This document shows positions 1 through 8,240 of a DNA stretch of 64,000 nt, one piece after another (within the stretch, counting starts at the first letter, position 1; the number at the start of each line of letters is the position of its first letter). This DNA comes from an uncultured Lachnospiraceae bacterium. GTDB taxonomy: Bacteria; Bacillota; Clostridia; Lachnospirales; Lachnospiraceae. Where the stretch lies: NCBI GenBank assembly GCA_905235745.1, contig CAJOMN010000007.1, forward strand, positions 1 through 64,000. The letters run 5' to 3'. Made by a program: the position numbers and the translations under genes. The notes under the pieces are model-generated. The model was not told the DNA's origin. It made no database searches and saw only the letters and a program-made list of their open reading frames with translations.

Positions 1-72
1 ATCCTTTGCTCCGCATCCCGATATGGCAAATACCAAGGCAAGAATAAGAATCAGACATAAGTATTTCTTCAT
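1..72 (-). CDS. Lipoprotein signal peptide, partial gene
   Basis: Only the first 24 codons lie in the window; the gene continues beyond position 1. They read as a classic bacterial lipoprotein signal: MKK, then a hydrophobic leucine/isoleucine-rich stretch, then ISGC, where the cysteine would be lipidated by Lgt and become the new N-terminus. GGAG about 7 bases upstream of the ATG supports this start. The mature protein is not visible, so its function is unknown. A long hairpin repeat lies just upstream, between this gene and the chemotaxis receptor. Confidence 0.7.
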   Translation of the reverse strand, partial: MKKYLCLILILALVFAISGCGAKD

Positions 73-98
73 TGACTTCTCCACCATCTCTCTCAATA

Positions 99-165
99 TG
101 TCAAAAGGGACGGTTCTTTTTGACAGCTTTCCCTATGGTGTCAGTAAGAACCGTCCCTTTTAACA
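99..165. repeat. Dispersed long palindromic hairpin, copy 1 (full)
   Basis: This 67-bp element forms one nearly perfect hairpin. Its arms contain GTCAAAAGGGACGGTTCTT and its reverse complement, with an inner TGACA/TGTCA stem around a loop of about 13 bases. Full copies recur at 6949-7016, 8821-8888 and 15900-15966, and half copies at 3758-3784 and 16320-16345. Such palindromes occur in Clostridia and resemble REP elements moved by RAYT-type transposases; no such transposase is in this window. A folded transcript could also act as a terminator. Confidence 0.85.
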
Positions 166-180
166 CCGCTGTGCGCATCA

Positions 181-2193
181 TCATACCTTGAAGAAGGCAA
201 CGCTCTTGTTGAGCTTCTCGGCAACATCCTTCAAATCACTTGCCGAACCGGCAAGCGTCGTGACGGTAGCGGAAAGCTCCTGCATGGAAGCACCGGTTTC
301 TTCGGAGGATGCCGCATTCTCCTGGGAAATCGCGGAAAGCGCATTCATGTTATCCACAACAACATTTCTTGAAGTATTGCACTGTTCGGCACCACGGGAA
401 ATACTCTGTACGCCTCCGACAGTTACGTTAATGTCCTCGATCATGCCATTGATCGCGTCAATCGTCTCACTTAAGGATGTCTGCTGCTCAAGATTTGCAC
501 TCTTTACCTCGTCCGCCGCAGAAACCGCAGATCCGGACTCACGCAGCAGCACCTCCATCTCCTGCTTGATATCATCTGCCATACGTTTGGAGTCATCCGC
601 CAGCTTTCCTATCTCCTCGGCAACAACCGCAAAGCCCCTGCCCGCCTCTCCGGCTCTCGCTGCCTCTATGGAAGCGTTGAGTGATAGAAGGTTGGTCTGG
701 GTGGCAATGGATGTGATGCCCTCAACCTTTTCCGATATATCGGAAACCGCATCTCTGGTCGCCAGAATCATGGCTGAAATATCATCGATCTTACATGTCA
801 TATCGGCAGAAGAAGCCTGCAGCCCGGACAGTGACCGTCCGGAAACCTCGGACGCCTCCTTCATCTTGCCCGCAAGCTCCTCGAGACTTACCGTAGAGTC
901 CTGGACATCCGATACCGCATCTCCGATAAATCCGACGTTTTCGGAAGCGCTTTGGATTTCGTTAGCCTGCTGGGTGGCTCCGGTGGCAATTTCCTGTACT
1001 GCATTGGATACATCCGCTGCAGTTCCGGAGATTTGATTTGCCATGTCCGACAAATCCTCAGATGATGTTGTGATCCTGTCTGCACCGCCCTTGATCTCAC
1101 CGATAAGCTGCTTAAGGGATTCGATCACGGTATTTGTGTTATTGATCATATCGCCGAATTCATCTTTTCTTTTTGTCATTTTCTCATCATCAATGGGTTC
1201 AAAATAGCCCTCGGTTATTCTCGAAATGGACTTATCCAGTGCAAAAACAGGCTTTGTAAAGGAATTCGCCAGAAGATAGGTGATAAAGATCGCGACACCA
1301 AGCATCAATATCCCGATGATACCCGTGATGAGCAATACCCTTCTGGTGGGCGCAAGTGTCACATCCACATCCCTGGTAACAACCGTAGTCCATCCCGTAA
1401 GGGGTTCGCGACGATAGGAGACCATCTGCTTCGTGCCCTCATATTCGTACTCAAAACTGTCCGTAGAAGCACGGTCTACCCTGCTTGCACCAAACCACGG
1501 CTGGTCTGCCAGATTTACTGGAGATTCGGTCAGATCGATGGAACTGTGTCCGATTACATTGCCGCTGTTATCCACTACAAAGATATCCTGCTTTTCCTCC
1601 GTGACCAAAGACCGGACGGTTTGGGAAAGTGTTGTCAGATCGTAGTCTCTCTCAACCATACCGATGAAATTCTGATCATCATCAAGAATGGGGTAGACAA
1701 AGACACATACATTTTTCTTCAAGTCATCTATGTAGATCAGATCAGAGGCAAAAAAGTTCTTTGTATCCCTAGCCGTCTGAAAGAACTCTGAATCTGAAAC
1801 ATCCGCAAGAACTCCGCCCATATTGATCACCTGCATGCCGTTTGCGTCAACGATCGCCAAAGCGCTGCCATCATTAAGTACTCCGTCTACTTTTTCAAGC
1901 CAGCCGGTGACATAATCCGTATCAAGATTTCCCATGAGCATCTCGCGGGCTTCGGAAGAATTTGCCACCGTCTGTAATACAGCATAATTTGTGGCGACGA
2001 TCTGGAAAAAATCAGCCTCTACCACCTGTGACTGGTAGTCGTTATATTTTTCCATCTGTTCATTTCCCGTACTTGTCGAATGAACAAGATTGATGAGTAC
2101 CGAACAGATCAGCGGTACCGCCACAAGCAGTGATACGACCAATATCAGATTGGTTTTTGCGCTTTGGAACAGTTTCTTTTCTTGTTTTTTCAT
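181..2193 (-). CDS. Methyl-accepting chemotaxis protein with Cache sensor
   Basis: A transmembrane chemoreceptor of about 670 residues. It has an N-terminal membrane segment (about residues 14-36), a long extracytoplasmic region with the look of a double Cache ligand-binding domain (about 45-285), a second membrane segment (about 287-312), a HAMP linker, and a cytoplasmic signalling hairpin ending the chain. The hairpin tip carries the near-invariant glutamate/alanine-rich core ([17 protein letters not shown]) that contacts CheA and CheW. The start at 2193 is preferred over an in-frame upstream ATG because AGGAG sits 8 bases before it. The gene stands alone; no che or flagellar genes are nearby. 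The ligand cannot be read from sequence. Confidence 0.93.
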   Translation of the reverse strand: MKKQEKKLFQSAKTNLILVVSLLVAVPLICSVLINLVHSTSTGNEQMEKYNDYQSQVVEADFFQIVATNYAVLQTVANSSEAREMLMGNLDTDYVTGWLEKVDGVLNDGSALAIVDANGMQVINMGGVLADVSDSEFFQTARDTKNFFASDLIYIDDLKKNVCVFVYPILDDDQNFIGMVERDYDLTTLSQTVRSLVTEEKQDIFVVDNSGNVIGHSSIDLTESPVNLADQPWFGASRVDRASTDSFEYEYEGTKQMVSYRREPLTGWTTVVTRDVDVTLAPTRRVLLITGIIGILMLGVAIFITYLLANSFTKPVFALDKSISRITEGYFEPIDDEKMTKRKDEFGDMINNTNTVIESLKQLIGEIKGGADRITTSSEDLSDMANQISGTAADVSNAVQEIATGATQQANEIQSASENVGFIGDAVSDVQDSTVSLEELAGKMKEASEVSGRSLSGLQASSADMTCKIDDISAMILATRDAVSDISEKVEGITSIATQTNLLSLNASIEAARAGEAGRGFAVVAEEIGKLADDSKRMADDIKQEMEVLLRESGSAVSAADEVKSANLEQQTSLSETIDAINGMIEDINVTVGGVQSISRGAEQCNTSRNVVVDNMNALSAISQENAASSEETGASMQELSATVTTLAGSASDLKDVAEKLNKSVAFFKV

Positions 2194-2474
2194 GTCAATC
2201 TCCTTTCCGTCGCCCAACCGGCGGTACAAACAGCAATGAAAGCGTTTCCGCTTTCAGGTTCGCGTGTTGTACAAGCACAAACAGCGTACCCCAGCGAAGT
2301 AATTATGGTAAGTGAACGGATTCGCTAATTTCGCCTACTAACTAAAACTCCTCATTCTAGTAATTATATACGAATCAGAAGAGCTTTTCCATAGGTTTGG
2401 AGATAATATCGACACAAAGTGCACAAATTTAATTCGTGCACTTTACTTTAGCAGCCCATCCACAAAATCCCATG

Positions 2475-2636
2475 CTAAAACCCTCTTTTATTCATACGGC
2501 GATCTGTATAATTCTGGTTAAAAAAAGAAATTATTCCACTGTGTTTGCTGCTGTCAAAACCGTCAAGTGCGGTATCAAGATCTTCAAGGCTCGTCTCGAA
2601 TCTATATCTTGACAATTCATTTACGCTGCATTCCAT
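2475..2636 (-). pseudogene. Truncated HEPN-domain protein (decayed partner of the MNT gene)
   Basis: A 53-codon reading frame whose ATG overlaps the 3' end of the upstream MNT gene by 16 bp. The N-terminus (ELSRYRFETSLEDLDTA) looks like the first helix of HEPN proteins, which normally run to about 130 residues. It stops after 53 codons in unrelated-looking sequence. HEPN genes usually follow MNT genes in exactly this overlapping arrangement, so I read this as the remnant of a HEPN-MNT toxin-antitoxin pair. An alternative is a very short unrelated ORF. Confidence 0.5.
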
Positions 2637-3163
2637 AGTACAATTCCCTCTTTACCTATATTTCTGTAAAACGGCAAAATTCTGCTCCATTCAACGTAAT
2701 TCTCATATTCTATCGGCACAACCGACAATGTCACAGCCAAATCCAGCTCATAATCGACAACGAGATCCAGAAGGGCATTATGCATCGTCTCAGTATTCCC
2801 CTCCCTAACGACTATGGCTATATCTACATCCGATTCCGGTGTCTGGTCACCTCTTGCATATGAACCGTAGAGGATAACTTTATCGAGTGTGGCGCCATAA
2901 ATATCATGAATCTGTTCACTCATCCTTTCCAGGGATTTCATAAGCAGAGGATGATCATGATTGATTTGCATTTTCCTTCTCCAGTTCCTGTAATTGCCGG
3001 ATCTGACCCTGCCATCGTCAGGATATTGGGTATCCTTGGGGATTACCCACTGTTTTCCCAATTTCTCTCCGGCAATAACACCATTTATAAGCATACGTCG
3101 GATATTTCCCGGATCCTTACTGTTAAGCTTTGCGTATTCTGTTACCGTATAATAATCCAACAT
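2621..3163 (-). CDS. MNT-type nucleotidyltransferase with N-terminal excisionase-like HTH
   Basis: A protein of about 180 residues. The first 50 residues read as a MerR/excisionase-like helix-turn-helix (YYTVTEYAKLN, then KLGKQWVIPK). The second half is a minimal nucleotidyltransferase with the full GS-X10-DXD signature (YGSYARG ... ESDVDIAI). In HEPN-MNT pairs the MNT protein is the antitoxin, which inactivates the HEPN RNase by adding AMP. Fusion to a DNA-binding domain suggests autoregulation. The start at 3163 is chosen for its GGAGG about 9 bases upstream; an upstream in-frame start lacks a ribosome binding site. Its HEPN partner downstream is truncated, so this copy is probably an orphan antitoxin. 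Confidence 0.8.
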   Translation of the reverse strand: MLDYYTVTEYAKLNSKDPGNIRRMLINGVIAGEKLGKQWVIPKDTQYPDDGRVRSGNYRNWRRKMQINHDHPLLMKSLERMSEQIHDIYGATLDKVILYGSYARGDQTPESDVDIAIVVREGNTETMHNALLDLVVDYELDLAVTLSVVPIEYENYVEWSRILPFYRNIGKEGIVLWNAA

Positions 3164-3331
3164 CCGTAACGCCTCCGGTTTGACAATAACACGGTACCGT
3201 GTAAATGTCAAAGAAAAAGTTTACTTTATATATCGGGAATATGTGTTACAATATCCTCAGTTACCCGTTCATAATTATGAGTGCGGCTTTTGTCGTATTG
3301 CCCACGACACTTTTTTTCATTGCGAGGGTCT

Positions 3332-3352
3332 ATCCCGTACAAAGTACGGGAT
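3332..3352. repeat. Short perfect inverted repeat upstream of tRNA-Val
   Basis: ATCCCGTAC and GTACGGGAT form a 9-bp perfect stem around a three-base AAA loop, in the gap between the MNT gene and the tRNA. No T-run follows, so it is not a convincing terminator. I see no gene in 3164-3403. Confidence 0.45.
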
Positions 3353-3403
3353 GCCACCACGGCGAGTGGCTGCGCGGTGATCTGTGGGACAGCGGGTAGA
3401 TAC

Positions 3404-3476
3404 GGAACCATAGCTCAGCTGGGAGAGCATCTTCTTGACGTGGAGAGGGTCACAGGTTCGAGTCCTGCTGGTTCCA
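3404..3476 (+). tRNA. tRNA-Val (anticodon GAC)
   Basis: A 73-base cloverleaf. The acceptor stem is GGAACCA paired with TGGTTCC, followed by discriminator A. The D arm is GCTC/GAGC. The anticodon loop is TTGACGT, with GAC at 3437-3439. The T loop is TTCGAGT with a four-pair stem and one mismatch at its base. CCA is not encoded. The anticodon reads GUC/GUU valine codons. Confidence 0.9.
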
Positions 3477-3616
3477 TTCAATCTTTTGTAGATCTTTTAT
3501 GATTCCGGCATACACCATTCGACCCGGGCTCGGTCTGTGTAGGCATATGGATAATACCGTCGGCCGCCGCATCCGCTCCGTAAATGATATGGTTTATTTT
3601 GCGCGAGAGTGTGAAT

Positions 3617-3757
3617 TTAGATATAAAACTCAACCGCATCCTTTTCTTTTTTCGGCGCAGTTTCTTCTTTGCGAAGTTTTTCAAGCTCCTGCTCAGACAT
3701 AGAACGATACCTTTTCATTCTCTCATTCCATTCTTCTGGCGATTCTCTATCATCGGA
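3617..3757 (-). pseudogene. C-terminal remnant of an unrecognised gene
   Basis: About 46 codons read as a charged, protein-like tail (PEEWNERMKRYRSMSEQELEKL, ending EFYI). The frame runs upstream straight into a half copy of the dispersed hairpin, with no start codon or ribosome binding site. It looks like the 3' end of a gene cut off when the hairpin or neighbouring DNA rearranged. Its family is not recognised. Confidence 0.3.
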
Positions 3758-3784
3758 TGTCAAAAGGGCCGGTTCTTTTTGACA
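3758..3784. repeat. Dispersed palindromic element, left arm only
   Basis: One arm of the long hairpin family (TGTCAAAAGGGCCGGTTC then TTTTTGACA). It has one base change in the arm, and the partner arm is missing. It forms the last codons and stop of the AraC gene and cuts the remnant downstream. Confidence 0.7.
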
Positions 3785-4563
3785 TCTGGATTTGCTTCCA
3801 TCTGCGATATCTGTTTCCGGTAGTTTTTCTTTTTGTATTCCCTGGGAGAACACCCCTCATAAGCGGTGAATAATGAGGAAAAGTGGCTCTCACCCGAAAA
3901 GCCAAGATATTCGGCTATGTCGGTGCAGCTGTAATCATTGAAAGCAAGGAGGTATTTCGCCGCTTCAAGCTTCCGGTTCCTGATATATTCGGACAATGGA
4001 AGCCCTGTTTCCTTCGCGAAGCAGGTGGAAAGCCATGAAGCATTCATTTCAAGCTCATCCGCCACCATACGCACTGTTATCCTGTCATGAAGATGATTCG
4101 ATATGTAATTCATGGCTGCTATGATCTTCGGGGAATACTCCCGGTACTCTTTTCTGTAGTCCTTCATACGCATGGCATAGTCAAGGAGCATTGTACCTTT
4201 AAGTGCCTCAACAGCGGCAGCATCAGTAAGCTTATCAGCCTTTCTTATATAAAGGTCGGATAATCCATAGGATTCATCTGAGGGCATTCCTTTTTCTATG
4301 CACATCCTGCAGCAGGTGGTAATGGATGCCACAAACAGGTATTTTTCACTCTGCACCGGATCGTCCGACAGGGACGGATATCTGGCTTCTTTAGCGCTTT
4401 TTATGTATTTCTTAGTGCCCTCAATATCCCCAAGGCTTACGCACCGCATTCCCGAAAGCTCCTCATTGAGGGTCGCATGTACGAAGCTCTCCTCCCTCTG
4501 CATAAAAAGATAATTTTCAAGGCACCTGTCCATTTTCTTAAATGTCTCATCTGTGTCGTGCAT
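3760..4563 (-). CDS. AraC-family transcriptional regulator
   Basis: A 267-residue regulator. The C-terminal third is a two-HTH AraC domain: first helix pair around ITVRMVADELEMNASWLS, second around SCTDIAEYLGFSGESHFSSLF, then SPREYKKK. The N-terminal 150 residues resemble no cupin and contain several cysteines; the effector is unknown. GGAGG stands 8 bases before the ATG. The last residues (VKKNRPF) are encoded by an invading half copy of the palindromic repeat, so the native C-terminus has been replaced just after the HTH. It is divergent from a small peptide gene at 4766. Confidence 0.88.
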   Translation of the reverse strand: MHDTDETFKKMDRCLENYLFMQREESFVHATLNEELSGMRCVSLGDIEGTKKYIKSAKEARYPSLSDDPVQSEKYLFVASITTCCRMCIEKGMPSDESYGLSDLYIRKADKLTDAAAVEALKGTMLLDYAMRMKDYRKEYREYSPKIIAAMNYISNHLHDRITVRMVADELEMNASWLSTCFAKETGLPLSEYIRNRKLEAAKYLLAFNDYSCTDIAEYLGFSGESHFSSLFTAYEGCSPREYKKKNYRKQISQMEANPDVKKNRPF

Positions 4564-4765
4564 AGCGTTTTCCTCCTGGGGTCCGGATAAAGAGTTCCGC
4601 TACAGATCATAACACAAGCTGCTTCCCAATGAAAAGATATAAAAACCAACGGATTTGATTTTTTAATTCCCCGGATAGCTGTATAACATAATCAGAAACG
4701 ATAACAAACCGCTGCAGCACTTGGGAGGCAGGAAGCAAAGCAGCCTACATACGGAGGAAGGAAAA

Positions 4766-4927
4766 ATGAGATTTAACGATGTCCAGGACACAAGGAAAAA
4801 CGAGCAGATAAAGACAGAAAGAAGGGAGGAACCCCGCAGGCTTTTCAATAAGTGGATCGAGAACGTCTCCATAGTAAACAGCGGCAGGCATTTCGCCACA
4901 GTATTCGGCGCAACCTTCCCTGTCTGA
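4766..4927 (+). CDS. Small 53-residue peptide, unrecognised
   Basis: The ORF has a strong ribosome binding site (GGAGGAAGG 5 bases before ATG) and a hairpin terminator shortly after its stop. The product is basic in the middle (RREEPRRLF) and ends in a more hydrophobic tail (ATVFGATFPV). It has no cysteine, signal peptide or membrane span. Its position, divergent from the AraC regulator, suggests it could be the target of that regulator. Bioactive peptide precursor or regulatory peptide are both possible; I do not recognise it. Confidence 0.5.
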   Translation: MRFNDVQDTRKNEQIKTERREEPRRLFNKWIENVSIVNSGRHFATVFGATFPV

Positions 4928-4964
4928 AAAACGCGAATGACAACATAGGCAGACTGAACAATGC

Positions 4965-4987
4965 GGGCAGGGGATTTTCCCCTGCCC
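4965..4987 (+). terminator. Hairpin terminator between convergent genes
   Basis: GGGCAGGGGA and TCCCCTGCCC form a 10-bp perfect GC-rich stem around a 3-base loop, followed on the plus strand by CTTATGCTTT. It lies between the small peptide gene and the convergent gene ending at 4989, so it may serve both strands. Confidence 0.65.
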
Positions 4988-4988
4988 C

Positions 4989-5678
4989 TTATGCTTTAAG
5001 TAATAATCTCAGTTCCTCTTCATCCATCTTCGGCAGAGCCTTTTTGATATGCTTTATTATCCTTCTCAAAGACTCCTCCGGGCTTCTCTTATATGCTGAC
5101 CGACACAGCTTATCTCCCCAGAAATTCTCTGCAATATCATACCGGCAGTTACCCCAGCCATATTCATTGCCGTTCTTCCGTTTGCTGTATTCATAATTCA
5201 CCGGTACAACATAGGTCTGCATCTGAAGCCTTGTGATAACTGTTTCAAAGCCTTTATTGCCATCCTTCTTGTAATTCAGGCCATCCTTGATGTCCCTTGT
5301 CAGCATTGCTCCGGATCCGGCAAGATAATCCACCACTCCCTTATCCTTATAGGAAGCGAGTCCATCATCAAATCTGGCATCAAAATCGTATCCATCCCGC
5401 CTGTAATTACAGAAGTCCGGCCACAGCTTGAGGCTTATAAAGCCTGCCTTCTTCTCAAAGAACTTTCCGTAAACAAGCTCCTTATTCTGAAGCACCTGTC
5501 CTTTCCAATCCCAGGCATCCCAATGGATCTTACCGCTCCACCTGCCCTGATACCAAGCATCATATGAAATATTTTCTTCCAAAGAGAAGCCTTCTATCCT
5601 GCAGGTAAAGAAAGGCAGAAAACCTATCTCATTAACCACCCCTACCAGGTCTTCTCTGGTTCTGATCTCATTTATCAT
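4989..5678 (-). CDS. AlkZ-related / uncharacterised conserved protein
   Basis: A 229-residue soluble protein rich in tryptophan and tyrosine, with recognisable conserved blocks (AYGKFF-like VYGKFFEKKAGFIS, and NYRRDGYDFDARFDDGLAS). From memory such proteins are annotated as AlkZ-related, after the DNA glycosylase AlkZ/YcaQ, but I cannot confirm homology. No enzymatic function should be assumed. No obvious Shine-Dalgarno precedes the ATG at 5678, so the start is less secure than for its neighbours. The gene is transcribed towards a shared terminator. Confidence 0.6.
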   Translation of the reverse strand: MINEIRTREDLVGVVNEIGFLPFFTCRIEGFSLEENISYDAWYQGRWSGKIHWDAWDWKGQVLQNKELVYGKFFEKKAGFISLKLWPDFCNYRRDGYDFDARFDDGLASYKDKGVVDYLAGSGAMLTRDIKDGLNYKKDGNKGFETVITRLQMQTYVVPVNYEYSKRKNGNEYGWGNCRYDIAENFWGDKLCRSAYKRSPEESLRRIIKHIKKALPKMDEEELRLLLKA

Positions 5679-5714
5679 TTCTGTTATCTGCTATCGGAGT
5701 ATATCCTTATGTTT

Positions 5715-6041
5715 TTATTCCTTTATGAACGCCTGATCTGATTCCGGAATACCTTCATCTGATATAAACCTATCCACCTTCATGTGAAGATCATATTTCT
5801 CACGTAGCTTTGTTATCTCTCCCATCATAGGTGATGCATGGTGTCGGTCTATAGCAGCCTGATCCTCCCAACTGTCAATCAGCAAAATCGTTTCAGGATC
5901 ATCCATTGGATAGAAATACTCATATTTTATATTTCCAGGCTCCCTACGTATGTGATCTACAACTCCATTTGCGACCATCTCTTCTGCAAACTTCCTCGCA
6001 GCACCATTAATCCCGGTATAATATATGTTTATAGTAATCAT
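5715..6041 (-). CDS. ABM-domain (YgiN-like) monooxygenase
   Basis: A 108-residue protein of antibiotic biosynthesis monooxygenase size and fold. It has an N-terminal beta strand (ITINIYYTG), a helix with AARKFAEEM, the conserved NIKYEYFYPMDDPETILLIDSWED core and a following H-HASPM motif typical of YgiN-type dimeric alpha+beta barrels. Members act on quinones, in haem degradation or in detoxification; the substrate here is unknown. It lies downstream of a macro-domain gene in the same direction. Confidence 0.75.
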   Translation of the reverse strand: MITINIYYTGINGAARKFAEEMVANGVVDHIRREPGNIKYEYFYPMDDPETILLIDSWEDQAAIDRHHASPMMGEITKLREKYDLHMKVDRFISDEGIPESDQAFIKE

Positions 6042-6114
6042 CTATTTCATCATCCTTATCGTCTATATCATAAAGAAGTTCTATGAGTCTGCCTACCGTT
6101 TCTGTAATCTCCAT
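6007..6114 (-). CDS. Possible 35-residue acidic ORF coupled to the macro-domain gene
   Basis: Its ATG overlaps the macro gene's stop codon (TAATG), a classic coupling arrangement. The product is short and acidic (DIDDKDDEIDDYY). It overlaps the start of the ABM gene by 35 bases. It could be a real small protein, a coupling leader for the ABM gene, or the end of a decayed gene. Confidence 0.25.
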   Translation of the reverse strand: MEITETVGRLIELLYDIDDKDDEIDDYYKHILYRD

Positions 6115-6626
6115 TATTGTTTATCTATCTCCGTCTGATACGCTTCTAATGTCCTATCATCGAAGCAAGCCCAAATAACCCTCTCGATGCCTCTTGGCTC
6201 ATTTTCTTCAAAACGAAGGACCGTTCTGACAGCTGTCTTGGCCGCTGACTCAACCGGGTAACCATATACCCCGGTGGATATAGAAGGAAAGGCAACCGAT
6301 TGGAATCCGTTCTCAAGAGCGAGCTTCAGCGAATTGTAATAGCATGATGCGAGGAGTCTTTCCTCCCCGGCATCACCATTATGCCATATAGGACCCACGG
6401 TATGGATCACATGACCGACAGGCAAATTGTAGCCTTTAGTCAGCTTTGCCTCCCCGGTCGGACAGCCATGTAACGTCCGGCACTCATCAAGTAGTTGGGG
6501 ACCGGCAGCACGATGGATTGCTCCATCAACGCCTCCACCTCCGAGCAGAGATTCGTTTGCTGCATTAACGATGGCATCAACATAATCAATTTTTGTAATG
6601 TCTGCTCTTATTGCTTCAAGTATCAT
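6114..6626 (-). CDS. Macro-domain ADP-ribose hydrolase
   Basis: A 170-residue single-domain protein with the complete macrodomain pattern: [25 protein letters not shown], the HTVGP strand, and [11 protein letters not shown] forming the diphosphate loop. This matches O-acetyl-ADP-ribose deacetylase/MacroD-like enzymes, which remove ADP-ribose from proteins, nucleic acids or O-acetyl-ADP-ribose. The start at 6626 is preferred because GAGG lies 6 bases upstream; it overlaps the preceding gene by 11 bp, so translation is probably coupled. A second macrodomain gene lies 2 kb away. Confidence 0.92.
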   Translation of the reverse strand: MILEAIRADITKIDYVDAIVNAANESLLGGGGVDGAIHRAAGPQLLDECRTLHGCPTGEAKLTKGYNLPVGHVIHTVGPIWHNGDAGEERLLASCYYNSLKLALENGFQSVAFPSISTGVYGYPVESAAKTAVRTVLRFEENEPRGIERVIWACFDDRTLEAYQTEIDKQ

Positions 6627-6918
6627 TTTCGTCCTCAAATACTGCAAATTGTGCAAGTTCTTCTTGCGTTACATATCTGTTTTCTTCTCTTCTAATTTTC
6701 TTGGCATATTCAGAAGCTGCTCGCATATCAACGCTTTTGGCTGCTTTAAACTCACCTGGCAAAGTTCTTGGATCCGCAAAAAGACATCCCGATGGTGGGT
6801 CTTCTATATAGGTTTTACCTATAATTTTTGATTCTTCTTCTTTTATTGCCTTCTCAATCTCTTCGAGGCTCATCTTCTTAATTTCGGACGGAATACCATC
6901 ATAATACGATTCAACCAT
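6616..6918 (-). CDS. Hypothetical protein upstream of the macro-domain gene
   Basis: A 100-residue soluble protein with a charged helical N-terminus ([17 protein letters not shown]), then [21 protein letters not shown] and a helical C-terminus. I do not recognise the family. ATG at 6918 with GAGG 6 bases upstream is preferred over the in-frame GTG four codons earlier. Its stop overlaps the macrodomain start, so the two are probably co-translated and may form a functional pair, for example target and hydrolase in ADP-ribose metabolism. Confidence 0.65.
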   Translation of the reverse strand: MVESYYDGIPSEIKKMSLEEIEKAIKEEESKIIGKTYIEDPPSGCLFADPRTLPGEFKAAKSVDMRAASEYAKKIRREENRYVTQEELAQFAVFEDENDT

Positions 6919-6948
6919 ACTAATCCTCACATATAATCATATGGGTTA

Positions 6949-7016
6949 TGTCAAAAGGGACGGTTCTTTTTGACAACTCTCTCTTATGGTGTCAGTAAGA
7001 ACCAGCTCTTTTGGCA
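6949..7016. repeat. Dispersed long palindromic hairpin, copy 3 (full)
   Basis: Same element as at 99-165, with the ACTCTCTCTTATGG loop variant and three changes in the right arm (ACCAGCTCTTTTGGCA). The imperfect right arm suggests an older, drifting copy. Confidence 0.8.
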
Positions 7017-7060
7017 CTCTTGACGCATGATTTAATAGAATCTTGTAAACTGCTTTGAAG

Positions 7061-7324
7061 TTATTCGCGCATTACTTCCTCCGTCCATGGGCGCTCGCAG
7101 ATTTCGCCAGTTGATATAATCAGCTCGAAGACAACGCGTGGTATGGTTTCCGCGTCCTGCTTTAACCCATCGAGCTTGGATTCATCAAGTCCGGGCAGGG
7201 GTTGACGAAGCATCACTCGATCATACCTATCCAGTCTTTGTGCATACAGTTTCTTAAGGTTGTCGACGTTGTAGTGTTTTTCTTCGCAATATTTGATTAT
7301 TAACTCTCTCTCTTCTGGTTTCAT
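7061..7324 (-). CDS. Hypothetical 87-residue protein
   Basis: Soluble and charged; it starts MKPEERELIIKYCEEKHY and ends PWTEEVMRE. GGAGG stands about 12 bases before the ATG. No recognised family. It sits alone between two hairpin or remnant regions and is probably part of the accessory zone. Confidence 0.5.
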   Translation of the reverse strand: MKPEERELIIKYCEEKHYNVDNLKKLYAQRLDRYDRVMLRQPLPGLDESKLDGLKQDAETIPRVVFELIISTGEICERPWTEEVMRE

Positions 7325-7394
7325 TTCTCTATGTTGCCTCCGATATTAATAATTACGCTTCTTGATTGAACGATACGCCATTTGGGAGTACTGT

Positions 7395-7487
7395 TCAAAG
7401 CTCTCCATTTGCTTCCTGTTTTTGCTTGTATAAGCTCTCATATGTGCCATTTCTAACATCTTCAGGATGATCCATATAGTAGTCCAT
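7395..7487 (-). pseudogene. Possible gene remnant, 30 codons
   Basis: The frame reads as plausible protein (MDYYMDHPEDVRNG, then ESLYKQKQEANGEL) and stays open upstream of the ATG for several codons without a ribosome binding site. It may be the tail of a lost gene. I see nothing else in 7325-7563. Confidence 0.25.
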
Positions 7488-7563
7488 TTCATCAAGATAC
7501 CCTTCTCTTCGAGGTCTCCTGTTATGGTCTTATCCTATCATCCGATATGTCCTATAAAACAGC

Positions 7564-8205
7564 TCAATCAAATGAAATCTTGAACTCTACCTTGATAGGA
7601 GGCATTACGTTATCCGCAAAAATTTTTCCGTCCTCCGGATTCCCTACAAATGAGCCATAATGCACCGGTATAGCAATGCTCGGGTGGATTGCATTCACTA
7701 ACGCCGCTGCATTCTTTGCGTCCATGGTATATGTTCCGCCAACGGGGACAAGCGCTATATCGCATTTAACTTCTTTTGCTTCTTTTGTGGCATCTGTGTC
7801 TCCTGCTATATAGATGCGCTTGCCGTCTATTCGGAGCACATAGCCAACCCACTCCGCACTCTTTGGATGGAAAGGCTTCAATGTGTTATATGCCGGAACC
7901 GTTTCAAATTCAAAACCGCCGATCTCCCGGTAAACTCCGGGCTTAACAGTCTCGATCCTGCCGACATCGCCTGCCACTTCCTGAGCCTTGTCCGACATTT
8001 TCTCCGGTACGACCAAGATAGAGTCTGCCTTTGCAACCTTCTTTATATTCTCCGGTGAAAAATGATCATAGTGATCATGCGTGATGAGGATATAATCCGC
8101 ATCGTGCTTATCTTCCGATATCTCAAGCGGGTCAATATAAATTGTCCTCGATCCGGACTTTATCCTTATGCTGTTTTGAGTGTTTACTTCGATGTTATCA
8201 ATCAT
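7564..8205 (-). CDS. MBL-fold metal-dependent hydrolase (UlaG-like)
   Basis: A 213-residue metallo-beta-lactamase-fold enzyme. It has the metal motif THDHYDH (about residues 43-49), GDTD (third ligand region, about 135) and a final HYG histidine (about 185). Length and the NSIRI/IYIDP start match the small UlaG/UPF0173 group of metal-dependent hydrolases. Substrate unknown. It is followed downstream by a gap and preceded by the second macrodomain gene, in the same direction. Confidence 0.88.
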   Translation of the reverse strand: MIDNIEVNTQNSIRIKSGSRTIYIDPLEISEDKHDADYILITHDHYDHFSPENIKKVAKADSILVVPEKMSDKAQEVAGDVGRIETVKPGVYREIGGFEFETVPAYNTLKPFHPKSAEWVGYVLRIDGKRIYIAGDTDATKEAKEVKCDIALVPVGGTYTMDAKNAAALVNAIHPSIAIPVHYGSFVGNPEDGKIFADNVMPPIKVEFKISFD

Positions 8206-8240
8206 ATGTGTCTCCTTATCTGACTATTGATATTGCCAAA

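Noticed and set aside
188..1036. A 282-codon plus-strand ORF
   Set aside because: It is antisense to the chemotaxis receptor's signalling domain; no ribosome binding site, and the minus-strand frame has clear domains.
2194..2474. Sigma-28 (flagellar) promoter before the chemotaxis receptor
   Set aside because: No TAAA-N15-GCCGATAA-like match; a TATAAT is present but without a good -35 box.
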